From contig JAJYIT010000021.1 of assembly GCA_021789975.1 (NCBI GenBank), positions 1 through 64,000 on the forward strand: DNA of 64,000 nucleotides. The letters run 5' to 3'. The notes under the pieces are model-generated. The model searched no databases. It saw only the letters and a list, made by a program, of their open reading frames with translations, and was not told the origin of the DNA. The position numbers were made by a program, and so were the translations under genes. This DNA comes from Bacteroidota bacterium (lineage in GTDB: Bacteria; Bacteroidota; Ignavibacteria; Kryptoniales; JAKASW01). This document shows positions 47,098 through 57,146 of this stretch, one piece after another; the first letter of the stretch is position 1, and every line of letters starts with the position of its first letter.

Positions 47098-48321
47098 TCA
47101 CTCGTATCTTAGTGCAACTACAGGATCCAGCTTCGACGCCCTCATAGCCGGTACAAGTCCGGAGATCACGCCGACGAATAGCGAAATAATGATCCCGATC
47201 AATGCGATTGATATCGGCATTGATGTCGGGAGAAATTTATCGACAAGCATACTGAGAGGATACGAAAGGCCGAGGCCGATCAGACCGCCGCCGAGACAGA
47301 TGAGAGTCGACTCGATTAGAAATTGAACGAGTATGGTTCGCCTCTTGGCGCCCAAAGCCTTGCGAACGCCGATTTCCTTGGTACGCTCAGTTACGCTCAC
47401 AAACATTATGTTCATTATACCTATGCCGCCTACGAACAGCGAGAGGGCAGTTATGAAAATTCCTACAGCTCCGATTACGCGTGCGATCTTGTCGAAGGCA
47501 TCAGTCAGCATGCTTTCCTGATTTATCGAGAAATCATCTTGCTGAAACGGAGAGAGACCTCTAATCTTCCTCATGATCCCTTCGAGTTCTGCCTGCGCGT
47601 TCGACATCTGTTTTTGATTCATAACCCTGCACTCGATTGAAGGAAAGAAGTGACGACCGTAAATGTCCCGGAACTGGTTTATAGGTATGATCACTTCATT
47701 GTCGAGGCTGAACATTCCCATAAAGCTGCCCTGCTTGCTCCTCACCCCGATGACCCTAAACGGCAGGCCGTCGATCTTTAGCTGCATGCCAATCGGGTGC
47801 CCGTTTGGAAACAGCTGATTTGCTACATCTGATCCAATGACAGCCACCGGCATGTTCCCTCGAGACTCAACATCCGTGAAGAAGCGGCCCTGTTGGAAAT
47901 TCATGCTCGCAACATAGGCATAAGCGGATGTAGTACCTTCCACTTGGACATTCTCCGCAGTCCTATTCTTGTATTTAATGGTGCCGAGTCTCTGAACCAT
48001 GGGGGCCACGGCCGAAAGAAGCGTCGCCTGTTTGCTTATCTCCCCCGCGTAATAGACGTGCATTCGTCTCCGATCTCTGTATTTCCACCACAACCCGTGA
48101 CTTAGCCACGGCCATTTTTGCACGTAAAGAACGTCGGCCCCAATCGAAGAAATGCTTGAGTTAAAGGCCTTGTTCAGTCCCTCGATAGCCGAACCCATCA
48201 AAGTGACCGAAACAATTCCGATAATTATGCCGAGCATTGTCAGTACGGCCCTCGCCTTGTTTGCCATCAAAGCGGCAATTGACAGTTTCATTCCTTCCTT
48301 GAGCTCTACACCGAATGTCAT
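47098..48321 (-). CDS. MacB-like ABC transporter permease (second copy, A type)
   Basis: A 407-residue permease with the same four-span plus periplasmic-domain layout: MacB_PCD after the first span, then [25 protein letters not shown] near the C-terminus. It is the partner of the B-type permease, with which it overlaps by four bases, and a close paralogue of the gene at 50028-51254. The A/B pair presumably forms a heterodimer. ATG start preceded by GGAG. It follows a 466-base gap after the first pair, which may carry its own promoter. Confidence 0.85.
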   Translation of the reverse strand: MTFGVELKEGMKLSIAALMANKARAVLTMLGIIIGIVSVTLMGSAIEGLNKAFNSSISSIGADVLYVQKWPWLSHGLWWKYRDRRRMHVYYAGEISKQATLLSAVAPMVQRLGTIKYKNRTAENVQVEGTTSAYAYVASMNFQQGRFFTDVESRGNMPVAVIGSDVANQLFPNGHPIGMQLKIDGLPFRVIGVRSKQGSFMGMFSLDNEVIIPINQFRDIYGRHFFPSIECRVMNQKQMSNAQAELEGIMRKIRGLSPFQQDDFSINQESMLTDAFDKIARVIGAVGIFITALSLFVGGIGIMNIMFVSVTERTKEIGVRKALGAKRRTILVQFLIESTLICLGGGLIGLGLSYPLSMLVDKFLPTSMPISIALIGIIISLFVGVISGLVPAMRASKLDPVVALRYE

Positions 48322-48787
48322 CTTTCAATCTCCAATTGCGTAATCCTTTCTCCCGCAGATCTCTGGTAGTTACACTTTCCAACAAGAGGATGGATTCCCG
48401 GTAATATCGGGCATATGGAGTTCTCAACAGACTTGAACATCCATTTGTTCACATTGGGCGTAGTCCTCCCATCCCAGCAGACTACATATTCGGATGCGAG
48501 CGAGAAATCTCGCTGCAGCGACGATGATCCGACTTCCGGTGACTTAAATTTCACGTATGTTGGTCCTTCAGCAATTCAAAACTAACGCCCCGCATCCCCC
48601 TGCGCGGCAATGGTGCTTTGCAAACACTCAACCGGGCTGTATCCCTACTCCTTCACTATCTAGTACATCCATCCAGCAACGACTCCCGCCAATTTGCCAT
48701 CTCCCGGAATATCCCGAGTGGAGACTCGAACAGCAATCCCAAATACAGCGCATCGTTTCGATCACACCGAGATGAATATCCACATTA
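48322..48787. other. Non-coding gap between the duplicated permease pairs
   Basis: About 466 bases interrupt an otherwise overlapping operon. Short frames here (48318-48554 minus, 48557-48775 plus) look spurious. The DNA contains a CCCG...CGGG inverted word around 48396-48410, similar to intergenic words near 462. It may be the joint of the duplication and could carry a separate promoter for the second pair. Confidence 0.4.
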
Positions 48788-50035
48788 CTACTCATACCTT
48801 AACGATTCAATCGGGTCAACGCTCGCGGCTTTGTATGCTGGATAAACTCCAAAAGTCACTCCCACTATCGAGCAAACAATCAGGCCAATCATCGCCCAAT
48901 CGACCGGGAACGCGGCCTTCATGTGCATTGCGAGTGCGGCTAAGTTTCCTCCGACTAGACCGAGCAAAATTCCTACTACTCCGCCTACCTCGCAAAGCAC
49001 CACAGCTTCGAGGAGAAACTGGGCGAGGATGTTTCGCCTCGTAGCGCCGACAGATTTGCGCACGCCGATTTCTCTAGTCCGCTCAGTAACTCCGACGAGC
49101 ATGATATTCATAATGCCGACTCCGGCGGCAAGCAGCGCAATTGCGCTGATGACAATCGCCCCGATCCTGACGTAGAAGGTTATTTGGTTGAACTGATCCA
49201 CGAGCGATGCATTCGAAATGATTTCAAAATCATCCTCTTTACCGGGCGGCACGTTCCTGATAGAGCGTAGAATTCCTTCGACCTGCTCCTGTGCAGCCTG
49301 GAAAGTCTTTTGATCAGCAGACTGTATATAGACATCCAGGCTCCGCTCTTTCCCATACCTGGCAAAGAAAGTACTAATCGGTACCAGCATATATGGCTGT
49401 CCGCCCCCGACTACATTCCCTTCATCCTTTATTGTGCCGATCACCCTGTAACCGATCCCGTCCACCTTCACTTCCTCACCGAGTGGGTCGGTATGTGAGA
49501 AAAGGGTTTTGACAAGATTCGGGTCAATGACACATACCAGCTGACCTGTCTCCACGTCGCTTTGACTCAGAGGCCGCCCCTCATCGATCTTCTTATTCTG
49601 GGCAACGAAAATGTCAGGCGTGATCCCTGAGATAGACAGATTCGGATTTGTCTTTTGACCGTTATACTGTGCAATCTTTCCACCTCTATCGGCCTGCGCT
49701 CCAACGCTGCTGGCTAATGTGGCTCGCTCCTTTAGCCGCAGTACTTGCTCGTAGGTAATATCTTTCCGATTGTGATACTTCTGCCAGGAACCGGGACCAC
49801 CGGCGTGGAAGACGGGCCACTTCGAAATTTCAAACACGTTCGAACCTAAAGAGTTGAGCTCTCCCTCAATGTTGTTCTGCATGACACGCATTGCAGTCGT
49901 GACGGCAATTATGGAGAACACTCCAATAACAATTCCGAGCAGCGTCAGCGTTGATCGGAGCTTGTTGGAGCGGATCGCAGCAAGTGCCATATAGAAACTC
50001 TCGCTCCACTCTGACCAAAGAAAACTCTTATTCAT
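48788..50035 (-). CDS. MacB-like ABC transporter permease (first copy, B type)
   Basis: A 415-residue permease in the same architecture as 45839-47092: N-terminal span, periplasmic domain, and NIMLVGVTERTREIGVRKSVGATRR with three C-terminal spans, ending DPIESLRYE. The ATG at 50035 overlaps the A-type stop by eight bases (ATGAATAA). An upstream start at 50071 would overlap much further and is rejected. Confidence 0.85.
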   Translation of the reverse strand: MNKSFLWSEWSESFYMALAAIRSNKLRSTLTLLGIVIGVFSIIAVTTAMRVMQNNIEGELNSLGSNVFEISKWPVFHAGGPGSWQKYHNRKDITYEQVLRLKERATLASSVGAQADRGGKIAQYNGQKTNPNLSISGITPDIFVAQNKKIDEGRPLSQSDVETGQLVCVIDPNLVKTLFSHTDPLGEEVKVDGIGYRVIGTIKDEGNVVGGGQPYMLVPISTFFARYGKERSLDVYIQSADQKTFQAAQEQVEGILRSIRNVPPGKEDDFEIISNASLVDQFNQITFYVRIGAIVISAIALLAAGVGIMNIMLVGVTERTREIGVRKSVGATRRNILAQFLLEAVVLCEVGGVVGILLGLVGGNLAALAMHMKAAFPVDWAMIGLIVCSIVGVTFGVYPAYKAASVDPIESLRYE

Positions 50036-51254
50036 ATCGCAATGCCTCCACAGGGTCCAGTTTGGATGCACGCATAGCCGGTATCAATCCGGAAACAAGC
50101 CCCACCAGAAGCGAGATCAGGATTCCGGTTATTGCAATTGAGAAAGGCATGGAAGTCGGGAGAAACTTGTCGACCAGCATACTGAGCGGGTAAGAAAAAG
50201 CGAGGCCGAGCAGGCCGCCACCGAGACAAATCAGAGAGGACTCAATCAGAAATTGTACAAGTATGGTTCGTCGTTTTGCACCGAGTGCCTTTCTAATCCC
50301 GATCTCCTTGGTCCTCTCTGTAACGCTCACGAACATGATGTTCATAATCCCGATTCCGCCGACGAATAAAGACAATGCAGTCACGAACAATCCGACGCCA
50401 CCGATAATGCCGGCAATCCTGTCGAATGCTCTCGTCAGCAAGTCCTGCTGATTTATTGAAAAATCATCCGACTGAAGCGGTGAAAGGCCCCGAATCTTGC
50501 GCATTATCCCCCGCAACTCTTCACGTGCGTTGTCCATGTCGCTTGGGTCGGCGACACGAGCCTCTATGGAAGGATGGAAATGCTTCCCGTAAATGTCCTG
50601 AAACTGCCCCATCGGTATGATTACGACGTTGTCCAGGCTGAACATTCCCATGAAGCTTCCTTCTTTGCTCCGCACGCCGATTACTCTGAAAGAAAGCCCG
50701 TTCACTTTGAGCTTCTGACCTACAGGCTCTCTGTTGGGAAAGAGCTGGTCGGCGACGTCCGAACCAATGACCGCGACAGGTCTATTGCCGCGCGACTCCT
50801 CGTAGGTGAAGAAGCGGCCGTCGGTGAACTCCATTTTGGAAACATACATGAAGTCGGAAGTTGTTCCTTCCACCTGAACATTGTTCGCAGTTATGTTCTG
50901 GTACTTAAGCGTACCGAGCCGGCCGACAACCGGTGCGACTGCGGCAAGCAACGTGGCGTCCCTTTTTATTTTTTCCGCATAGTCGATCTCAAGATCCTTT
51001 CGATTCCTGAACTTCCACCATTCACCGCTGGTATCCATCCATGGCCACTTCTGCACGTAAAGTACATCTGCGCCAATTGAAGCTATGCTGTTGTTGAAGG
51101 CACGTGTTAAACCTTCGATGGCAGCACCCATCAGCGTTACGGAAATTATTCCGATAATGATGCCCAGCATAGTAAGAACTGCTCTTGCCTTGTTGGCCAT
51201 TAATGCCATAAAAGAAAGCTTCAGCCCTTCCCGAAACTCGCCCCCGAAAGTCAT
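50028..51254 (-). CDS. MacB-like ABC transporter permease (first copy, A type)
   Basis: A 408-residue permease paralogous to 47098-48321. It has the N-terminal span, a MacB_PCD periplasmic domain, and [25 protein letters not shown] near the C-terminus. It overlaps the ATPase stop by four bases and the following B-type permease by eight, so ATPase, A and B are translationally coupled. Confidence 0.87.
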   Translation of the reverse strand: MTFGGEFREGLKLSFMALMANKARAVLTMLGIIIGIISVTLMGAAIEGLTRAFNNSIASIGADVLYVQKWPWMDTSGEWWKFRNRKDLEIDYAEKIKRDATLLAAVAPVVGRLGTLKYQNITANNVQVEGTTSDFMYVSKMEFTDGRFFTYEESRGNRPVAVIGSDVADQLFPNREPVGQKLKVNGLSFRVIGVRSKEGSFMGMFSLDNVVIIPMGQFQDIYGKHFHPSIEARVADPSDMDNAREELRGIMRKIRGLSPLQSDDFSINQQDLLTRAFDRIAGIIGGVGLFVTALSLFVGGIGIMNIMFVSVTERTKEIGIRKALGAKRRTILVQFLIESSLICLGGGLLGLAFSYPLSMLVDKFLPTSMPFSIAITGILISLLVGLVSGLIPAMRASKLDPVEALRYE

Positions 51255-51985
51255 ACTTGCACTTTCTCCATTACTTGGGGTGACTTCACCTTACCGTTCT
51301 TCGCAATTGGAAGATCGCTTTCAATTCCACCATCTCTGATCCTTATGATTCGCTTCGCATGTTCCGCGATATATTCTTCATGGGTGACCAGAATTATCGT
51401 GTTACCTTTCTTGTACAACTCTTCAAGGAAGAGCATAATTTCGTCACCCGTTTTAGAATCGAGGTTACCGGTGGGTTCGTCGGCCAGTATAATCGAAGGG
51501 TTGTTGATCAGCGCCCTGGCGATTGCCACACGCTGTCGCTGCCCGCCGGACAACTCATTGGGCTTGTGATGCACTCTTTCGCCGAGTCCGACCATCTCAA
51601 GGGTCTTCTTTGCCCGATCCTTCCGTTCAGACGCGGGGACGCCGCTATAGATTAGCGGCAACTCCACATTGTGAAGCGCATCCGACCTGGGAATCAAATT
51701 GAATGTCTGAAAGACGAAGCCAATCCCTTGGTTTCGTATCTTAGCCAGCTCGTTGTCATCCATATCGCTTACGTTGACGCCATCGAACAGGTACAAACCG
51801 CTCGTGGGTGTGTCCAAACAACCCAAAATATTCATGAGTGTCGTCTTGCCGGATCCCGATGGTCCCATAATGGCCACATATTCACCTCTCTCAATCGACA
51901 GAGATATTTCTTTAAGAGCCTGGACCTGCACTTCGGCTCCCATGTCATATACTTTATTTACCTTTACCAGCTCGATTACTCTCAT
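51251..51985 (-). CDS. MacB/LolD-type ABC transporter ATP-binding protein
   Basis: A 244-residue ATPase with Walker [10 protein letters not shown], a Q-loop in VFQTFNLI, signature [15 protein letters not shown], Walker [12 protein letters not shown] and switch histidine in VTHE. It should energise export through the A/B permeases. It is the only ATPase in the operon, although there are two permease pairs. Overlaps the MacA-like gene stop by four bases. Confidence 0.92.
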   Translation of the reverse strand: MRVIELVKVNKVYDMGAEVQVQALKEISLSIERGEYVAIMGPSGSGKTTLMNILGCLDTPTSGLYLFDGVNVSDMDDNELAKIRNQGIGFVFQTFNLIPRSDALHNVELPLIYSGVPASERKDRAKKTLEMVGLGERVHHKPNELSGGQRQRVAIARALINNPSIILADEPTGNLDSKTGDEIMLFLEELYKKGNTIILVTHEEYIAEHAKRIIRIRDGGIESDLPIAKNGKVKSPQVMEKVQV

Positions 51986-53280
51986 GATCCGCCTCCGATG
52001 GCTTGCATGGCAACCATCTTGTTGTTCTCCACTCTCACCTTCGATCCGTCCTGAAGCTCACGACTTATCGCCACAAAACTACCCGAAACGACCTCCTCAC
52101 CGGCAGTAACTCCCGATTCGATCTCGACGTAGTTGTCGTCGCTGATTCCTCGCTTTACAGCCAAGGTGTGCACGACCCCATTCTTCACTACAAATACCAC
52201 TTCCTGTGCTTTCTCTCTGGCCGGGCCGCCTTTGGTTTTGCTGTTATCCATGCTAGCTTTTTCAATTTTAGCACCCTGCGGCATCTTCGGTGTTCTTATT
52301 GTAACGCTCTGAATCGGGACAGAAAGCACGTCGTGATGTGTGGCAGTTTGAATATCCGCAGTCACCGACATCCCGGGTTTAATATCGAATTCCGTCGGGT
52401 CAACCACGCGAATCTTCACCAGGAAATTAGTCACCTGATCTTGAGTGCCGGCACCCGTAGTAGTACCCGAGGAGGCAATTTGATACACAACCCCTTTGAT
52501 TTTTGCCTTTGGCAGCGCATCGACCGAAAGGTTTGCAGTGTCGCCAACCGCGACAAGTACAACGTCGTTCTCGTCGACGTTCACCTGTGCTTCCATGGTG
52601 TTCATGTTGGCGATATCCATTATCTCGGTTCCCGTCGTGAAGTTCGTTCCGAGGACCGTCTCACCGAGCTTGGAGTTCAGGACAGTGACCATACCGTCCA
52701 TCGGAGATTTAATCGTAGTCTTGTTGAGCGCATCTTGATTAACCCCCACCTGCGCCCGCGCCTGATCTACATTTGCCTGAGCGGATGCATAGGAAGCCTT
52801 ATCAACCTCGTAGGTTGTTTTTGCGGTTTCCAGATCCTGCTGGCTCTCCAACTTCCTGGCATAGAGTGCTTCGGCACGTTTATATGTGGACTCCGCGTTC
52901 TGAAGATTGGCCTTCGCCAACTGCTCCTGACTTATTACCGACTGCAACTGAGCTTCGCTCTGCTGGAGTTGAGCGATATACTGATCGGGCCGAATTTTTA
53001 CGATGACTTCACCTTTTGCAACCTTTTGTCCTTCCACGACGGGGAGATCGACAATTTGACCCGACACTTCAGGGTTGATCGCAACAAGGTCTTTCGGTTC
53101 CAGTTGACCGGAAGCAGTAACGATCTGAGTTATAGTGCGCCTCGAAACCTTCTCAGTTTGCACCGTGATAACCGGCTCCTTCTTTCCACCGATGACGATT
53201 GCAGCGACAAGTATAACCAGCAATAAGCCGGCCCCTGATAGAATAAAAACTCTCTTCTTCTTTTTCTTATTTGTTGCCAT
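51982..53280 (-). CDS. MacA/HlyD-type periplasmic adaptor protein
   Basis: A 432-residue membrane-fusion protein. A lysine-rich start and one N-terminal membrane span (about residues 10-28) anchor it. Then come a lipoyl-like half, a coiled-coil hairpin (about residues 110-190, rich in Gln/Ala), a second lipoyl half ([10 protein letters not shown]) and a beta-barrel. It connects the inner-membrane permeases to the TolC-like outer-membrane channel encoded eight bases upstream. Overlaps the ATPase start by four bases. Confidence 0.9.
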   Translation of the reverse strand: MATNKKKKKRVFILSGAGLLLVILVAAIVIGGKKEPVITVQTEKVSRRTITQIVTASGQLEPKDLVAINPEVSGQIVDLPVVEGQKVAKGEVIVKIRPDQYIAQLQQSEAQLQSVISQEQLAKANLQNAESTYKRAEALYARKLESQQDLETAKTTYEVDKASYASAQANVDQARAQVGVNQDALNKTTIKSPMDGMVTVLNSKLGETVLGTNFTTGTEIMDIANMNTMEAQVNVDENDVVLVAVGDTANLSVDALPKAKIKGVVYQIASSGTTTGAGTQDQVTNFLVKIRVVDPTEFDIKPGMSVTADIQTATHHDVLSVPIQSVTIRTPKMPQGAKIEKASMDNSKTKGGPAREKAQEVVFVVKNGVVHTLAVKRGISDDNYVEIESGVTAGEEVVSGSFVAISRELQDGSKVRVENNKMVAMQAIGGGS

Positions 53281-53288
53281 TACCTACC

Positions 53289-54638
53289 TCAGTATTTTAA
53301 AGTTCCAATTGCGTATTCTATTTGTTGTTTCGCCTGGATAAAGCTATACGCAGCCATGACTCGGCTGGACAATGCGCTTGTGTAAAGAGCATTAGCGGTT
53401 AGTACATCCAGAAGTGTGGCACTCCCGATGGAATACTTTTCCTGCTCTGTCTCCAGATTTATTTTTGCCGACGCCACTTGATTGATTCCAGCCTCATACT
53501 GCTTCTCCGATGCATACAAATTCAATAACCCTTGAAAAATATCGAGCTGAACTTGCCTCTTTGTTGCATCGAGAGTTTCCTTCGCCGATTTAACAGCCAC
53601 GTCGGCGACTTGAATATTCGTCTGCGTTTGGAAGCCGTTGAAGATGGGTAACGATAAACTCAGCCCGGCGTAGAGATTTTTGTTCTGGTTAATCTGCGGA
53701 ACACCCGGACCGCTGATTCCATACTGGGCAAAAGCGCCGATTGTCGGTGAGTACTGTGCCTCCGCCACAGAGAGTTGAGATTTAGAAGCACTAACATTCT
53801 GAACCGCGGCATTGTAATCCGGGCGAGACTTAAGCGCTGTGCCCAGGAGATCAGCGATCTGCCTGTACCTTTCGTTGAGCACAGGAAACTGAGTTGTGTC
53901 GATTTGGGTGACGATCGTCGGGTCAGCAAACTCCACGGAATCCGTCACTGGGATTCCCAGATAGTATTTGAGAGCCGCGGAAGCCTGATCATAAGCGTTC
54001 TTCGCCTGTATCAAAGCAGACTCATCCGCGCTGACCGTAGCCTGCTGCGTGTACACGTCGGCTATGGACGCCGATCCTACACTATTCTCTTCCTTTATGG
54101 TTTCCAGTTGCTGCTGGTCCCTCTTAAGGTTGTCTTCCGAAATCTTCAACTGGTCTCGCGCATTGAACACACCCAAGTAATCAACGGTGGTCTGATAAGC
54201 AGCGGTTTGCTTTGTCCTGTCTAAACTAAATCCGGCTGCCTCGCTCGCCGAGTTCGCCTGATCGATGCCGGCATAATTTGCAAACCCGTTAAAGAGTGTG
54301 TAGTCCGCGCCGACATTTGCTTGCCATCTTCTGGATTGGGTCGTCTGGTTGAATGGAAATAACACACCTCCAACGAGCACTCCGGTGGATATTTGACTCC
54401 TTTGCCATGAAAATTGCCCGGTCGCGCTAAGCTGGGGGAGAAGCTGTCCGTATGCACTCAGGACTCTTGCGTTCTGACTCTGCGCGTTGTATTGAGCCTG
54501 AACGACGTTAGTGTTCTTGTGCAATGCTATGTTGATACAGTCCTGCAAACTCAATTGCTTCTGCAAGCTCCCCTGTTGTGCAAGCAGAACGCCTGAAAAC
54601 AAGAATAGCATACTAATGGTCAGTACTTTGTTCACCAT
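53289..54638 (-). CDS. TolC-family outer-membrane efflux protein
   Basis: A 449-residue protein with a signal peptide (ending near LLAQQ) and two TolC-type repeats of helix-rich sequence, including QARVLSAYGQLLPQL-like and DYNAAVQNVSASKSQL segments. It forms the outer-membrane exit duct of the efflux complex. First gene of the operon TolC-MacA-ATPase-permeases. Confidence 0.9.
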   Translation of the reverse strand: MVNKVLTISMLFLFSGVLLAQQGSLQKQLSLQDCINIALHKNTNVVQAQYNAQSQNARVLSAYGQLLPQLSATGQFSWQRSQISTGVLVGGVLFPFNQTTQSRRWQANVGADYTLFNGFANYAGIDQANSASEAAGFSLDRTKQTAAYQTTVDYLGVFNARDQLKISEDNLKRDQQQLETIKEENSVGSASIADVYTQQATVSADESALIQAKNAYDQASAALKYYLGIPVTDSVEFADPTIVTQIDTTQFPVLNERYRQIADLLGTALKSRPDYNAAVQNVSASKSQLSVAEAQYSPTIGAFAQYGISGPGVPQINQNKNLYAGLSLSLPIFNGFQTQTNIQVADVAVKSAKETLDATKRQVQLDIFQGLLNLYASEKQYEAGINQVASAKINLETEQEKYSIGSATLLDVLTANALYTSALSSRVMAAYSFIQAKQQIEYAIGTLKY

Positions 54639-54718
54639 TTAAGAACTCCTCAGAATTTAAAGAAAAACACCTTTTTGAATTGCCTCTTTACTTTAGACGA
54701 AAAAGACGTAATTGTGTT

Positions 54719-56146
54719 TCATTTTTCGAACAGTATTTCCGCAAAATGTGCCTTCAGAAAAGCGACGGCAGACTCATGGTCGTTAGGAATCACCCCATCG
54801 AGTACTGCGGTTTCGACAGCCTTTTTCAGGACACCGACATCCTTTCCGGGTTTAATCTTGAACAAACCCATGATCTCATCTCCGTTGACCGGCGGTTTCC
54901 AACTCTTGATCCTGTCCTTCTCCTCTATCTCTCTCGCCCTTGCATAAACCAGATCGTAGTTCGAAGTGTACTCGGCGACCAGGTTTCTGTTTTTGCTGGT
55001 TATATCTGCCCGACATAATTTCATCAAGTCGTCGAAGTCTTCGCCCGACTCGAAGAGTAGCCTGCGCACTGCAGAGTCCGTCACACCATCGACCGCAAGC
55101 GCCATTGGACGAAGATGGAGTCGAACTAGTTTCTCTACATACTGCAGATTCTCCATCGGGAGCTTCATCCGTTGAAAAATTCTTTTCATTTTCCTTGCAC
55201 CAATCTCATCATGTCCATGAAAGGTCCAGCCAACCCCGTCGATGAACTTCTTCGTCTCGGGTTTGGCAATATCATGTACGAGACCGGTAAACCTAAGCCA
55301 TACATTGTCCGACACTCCCGCTAAGTTGTCCACCACGTTCATCGTGTGCAAGAACACGTCCTTGTGGTGATGGTCCTGCCTCTGCTCAACTCCGGGCATT
55401 TCACTTATCTCCGGAAAAACGATCTTCATAACGCCGGTTTCCTGCATTAGCTTCAACCCCAGCGACGGACGGGCAACAGCCAGTACCTTCATGAACTCGT
55501 CGGTTATTCTCTCCTGCGATACAATGCTGAGACGATCCTTCATCCCGGTAATTGAATCGCGCACCCTCGGAGATAGCGATGCGTCGAACCTGCTGCTGAA
55601 CCTGATTGCTCGCATAATTCTCAACGGATCTTCGGAGAAAGTCTCACTCGGGTCTAGCGGTGTATCGATAATCCTTTCAGACAATGCCGTCATTCCGTCG
55701 AAAGGGTCCACTAGTTGTCCAAAGGACGTCTCATGGTAGTCGGCAAAACGATTCAACCCGACAGCCATCGCGTTGATCGTGAAATCCCTTCGGGACAAAT
55801 CTTCTTCAAGAGTTCCAGCTGTAACGACCGGTTTTCTGGATTCGGGATCGTACTTTTCTTTTCGCGCACCGACCACTTCGACTTTTGTTTCCCCGATCGT
55901 CATTTGTGCAGTCCTGAACCTCTCAAACACAACAATGCCGCTCGCATCCAACTTCCGACTGATTTCTCCTGCAAACTTGATCGGATCCCCCATCACCACA
56001 ATGTCCAGGTCCTTGCTCTCCAACCCCAGGATCAGATCTCTGACATACCCGCCGACAACGCAAGCTTCAATTCTCAGATCATCGGCCAATGCGCCTATCT
56101 TTACGAGTGTCGGTTCATCTATCTCGAATCGCTTCCCATCTGTCAT
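54719..56146 (-). CDS. cca: CCA tRNA nucleotidyltransferase / poly(A) polymerase family, with HD domain
   Basis: A 475-residue class II nucleotidyltransferase. The head domain has CVVGGYVRDLILG, the catalytic DLDIVV pair and RRDFTINAMA. A central tRNA-binding region follows, then an HD phosphohydrolase domain (LVHDIAKP). It completes tRNA 3' ends with CCA; the tRNA-Pro gene in this window lacks an encoded CCA, consistent with need for it. One base separates it from the oxidoreductase stop. Confidence 0.9.
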   Translation of the reverse strand: MTDGKRFEIDEPTLVKIGALADDLRIEACVVGGYVRDLILGLESKDLDIVVMGDPIKFAGEISRKLDASGIVVFERFRTAQMTIGETKVEVVGARKEKYDPESRKPVVTAGTLEEDLSRRDFTINAMAVGLNRFADYHETSFGQLVDPFDGMTALSERIIDTPLDPSETFSEDPLRIMRAIRFSSRFDASLSPRVRDSITGMKDRLSIVSQERITDEFMKVLAVARPSLGLKLMQETGVMKIVFPEISEMPGVEQRQDHHHKDVFLHTMNVVDNLAGVSDNVWLRFTGLVHDIAKPETKKFIDGVGWTFHGHDEIGARKMKRIFQRMKLPMENLQYVEKLVRLHLRPMALAVDGVTDSAVRRLLFESGEDFDDLMKLCRADITSKNRNLVAEYTSNYDLVYARAREIEEKDRIKSWKPPVNGDEIMGLFKIKPGKDVGVLKKAVETAVLDGVIPNDHESAVAFLKAHFAEILFEK

Positions 56147-56147
56147 A

Positions 56148-57146
56148 CTAGAAATTCAACAACCTCTTTGACTTTTCTATTTGATCGACTATGGTCTCCG
56201 CGATGACCATGACCTTTAGTGCCTCCTCTGCAGTCACCGCCGGTTGAGTATCTTCAAGAATACTTTTCGCGAAAAGCTCCAGCTCCATCTTCAATGAATT
56301 TACCTGAGGTACTTCGGGTTGCTCATAGGTTACGATGCGGCTCGAATCTCCCATGCCGATTATTCCCAGGTTGATGCCGCTGAGCTCGGGCAGTCCGGGC
56401 TTGACCGCCCTGTAGACTTCTGCAACACCGTCTGCAAAATCTATAGTGATGTAGGCATCTCGCTGGAATAGTCGCATCTTCCTCATTTGATGCTGCGAGA
56501 TACGGCTGGAGGTTATGTTGGCAACCGCGCCGTTCTCGAATTTTATCCGAGCATTGGCTATGTCGACGGTGTCGGATATGACACCCACACCGCTGGCATC
56601 TATGCTCGCAACCGGATTATGAACGAAACTAAGCACAAGATCAATATCATGTACCATAAGATCGAGGACCACCGCCACATCGATTCCTCGCGGCTTGAAC
56701 TGAGCAAGTCGGTGAGACTCGATGAACATTGGTGCAAGCTTGAGATGCGAGAGGGCAAGCACCGCCGGGTTGAACCTTTCGATATGCCCGACCTGCACCT
56801 TCACTTTTCTCTCCACTGTCAGCTTGCATATTTCTTCAGCCTCGGGAACCGTCGATGCGACGGGCTTCTCAATGAAGCAGTGTTTGCCTGCACCTATGAT
56901 TTCCTTGGCAAGCGAGTAATGACTGCTCGTGGGGGCCACCACTGAAACCGCATCTACTTTACCCAACAACTGCTGAAGGGAACTGAACACTTCAACTCCA
57001 AGTTCACTTCCAATTTTGTCGGACTTAGCCCGGTCAATATCATATACACCTGCCAGATGAAACAAATCGATCTCACGTATCAACTTAGCGTGGGTCGCAC
57101 CCAGGTGACCGATTCCCACAACACCCACTCTTACTTTCTCATTCAT
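56148..57146 (-). CDS. Gfo/Idh/MocA family NAD(P)-dependent oxidoreductase
   Basis: A 332-residue oxidoreductase with the N-terminal VGVVGIGHLGATHAK nucleotide-binding motif and the conserved HCFIEKPVAST block with catalytic lysine. The DLMVHDIDLVLS segment in the C-terminal domain is also typical. Family members oxidise sugars or nucleotide-sugars such as UDP-GlcNAc derivatives (WbpB-like). Clustered with wecB and a membrane protein, so surface-glycan synthesis is plausible. Confidence 0.83.
   Translation of the reverse strand: MNEKVRVGVVGIGHLGATHAKLIREIDLFHLAGVYDIDRAKSDKIGSELGVEVFSSLQQLLGKVDAVSVVAPTSSHYSLAKEIIGAGKHCFIEKPVASTVPEAEEICKLTVERKVKVQVGHIERFNPAVLALSHLKLAPMFIESHRLAQFKPRGIDVAVVLDLMVHDIDLVLSFVHNPVASIDASGVGVISDTVDIANARIKFENGAVANITSSRISQHQMRKMRLFQRDAYITIDFADGVAEVYRAVKPGLPELSGINLGIIGMGDSSRIVTYEQPEVPQVNSLKMELELFAKSILEDTQPAVTAEEALKVMVIAETIVDQIEKSKRLLNF

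Noticed and set aside
48318-48554. Minus-strand frame of 78 codons before the second permease pair
   Set aside because: No family, no good ribosome site, and it contains palindromic intergenic words.
52003-53226. Long plus-strand frame of about 407 codons opposite the MacA-like gene
   Set aside because: It is the mirror of a clear membrane-fusion protein gene, is rich in His/Leu/Arg runs and has no recognisable domain; antisense shadow.
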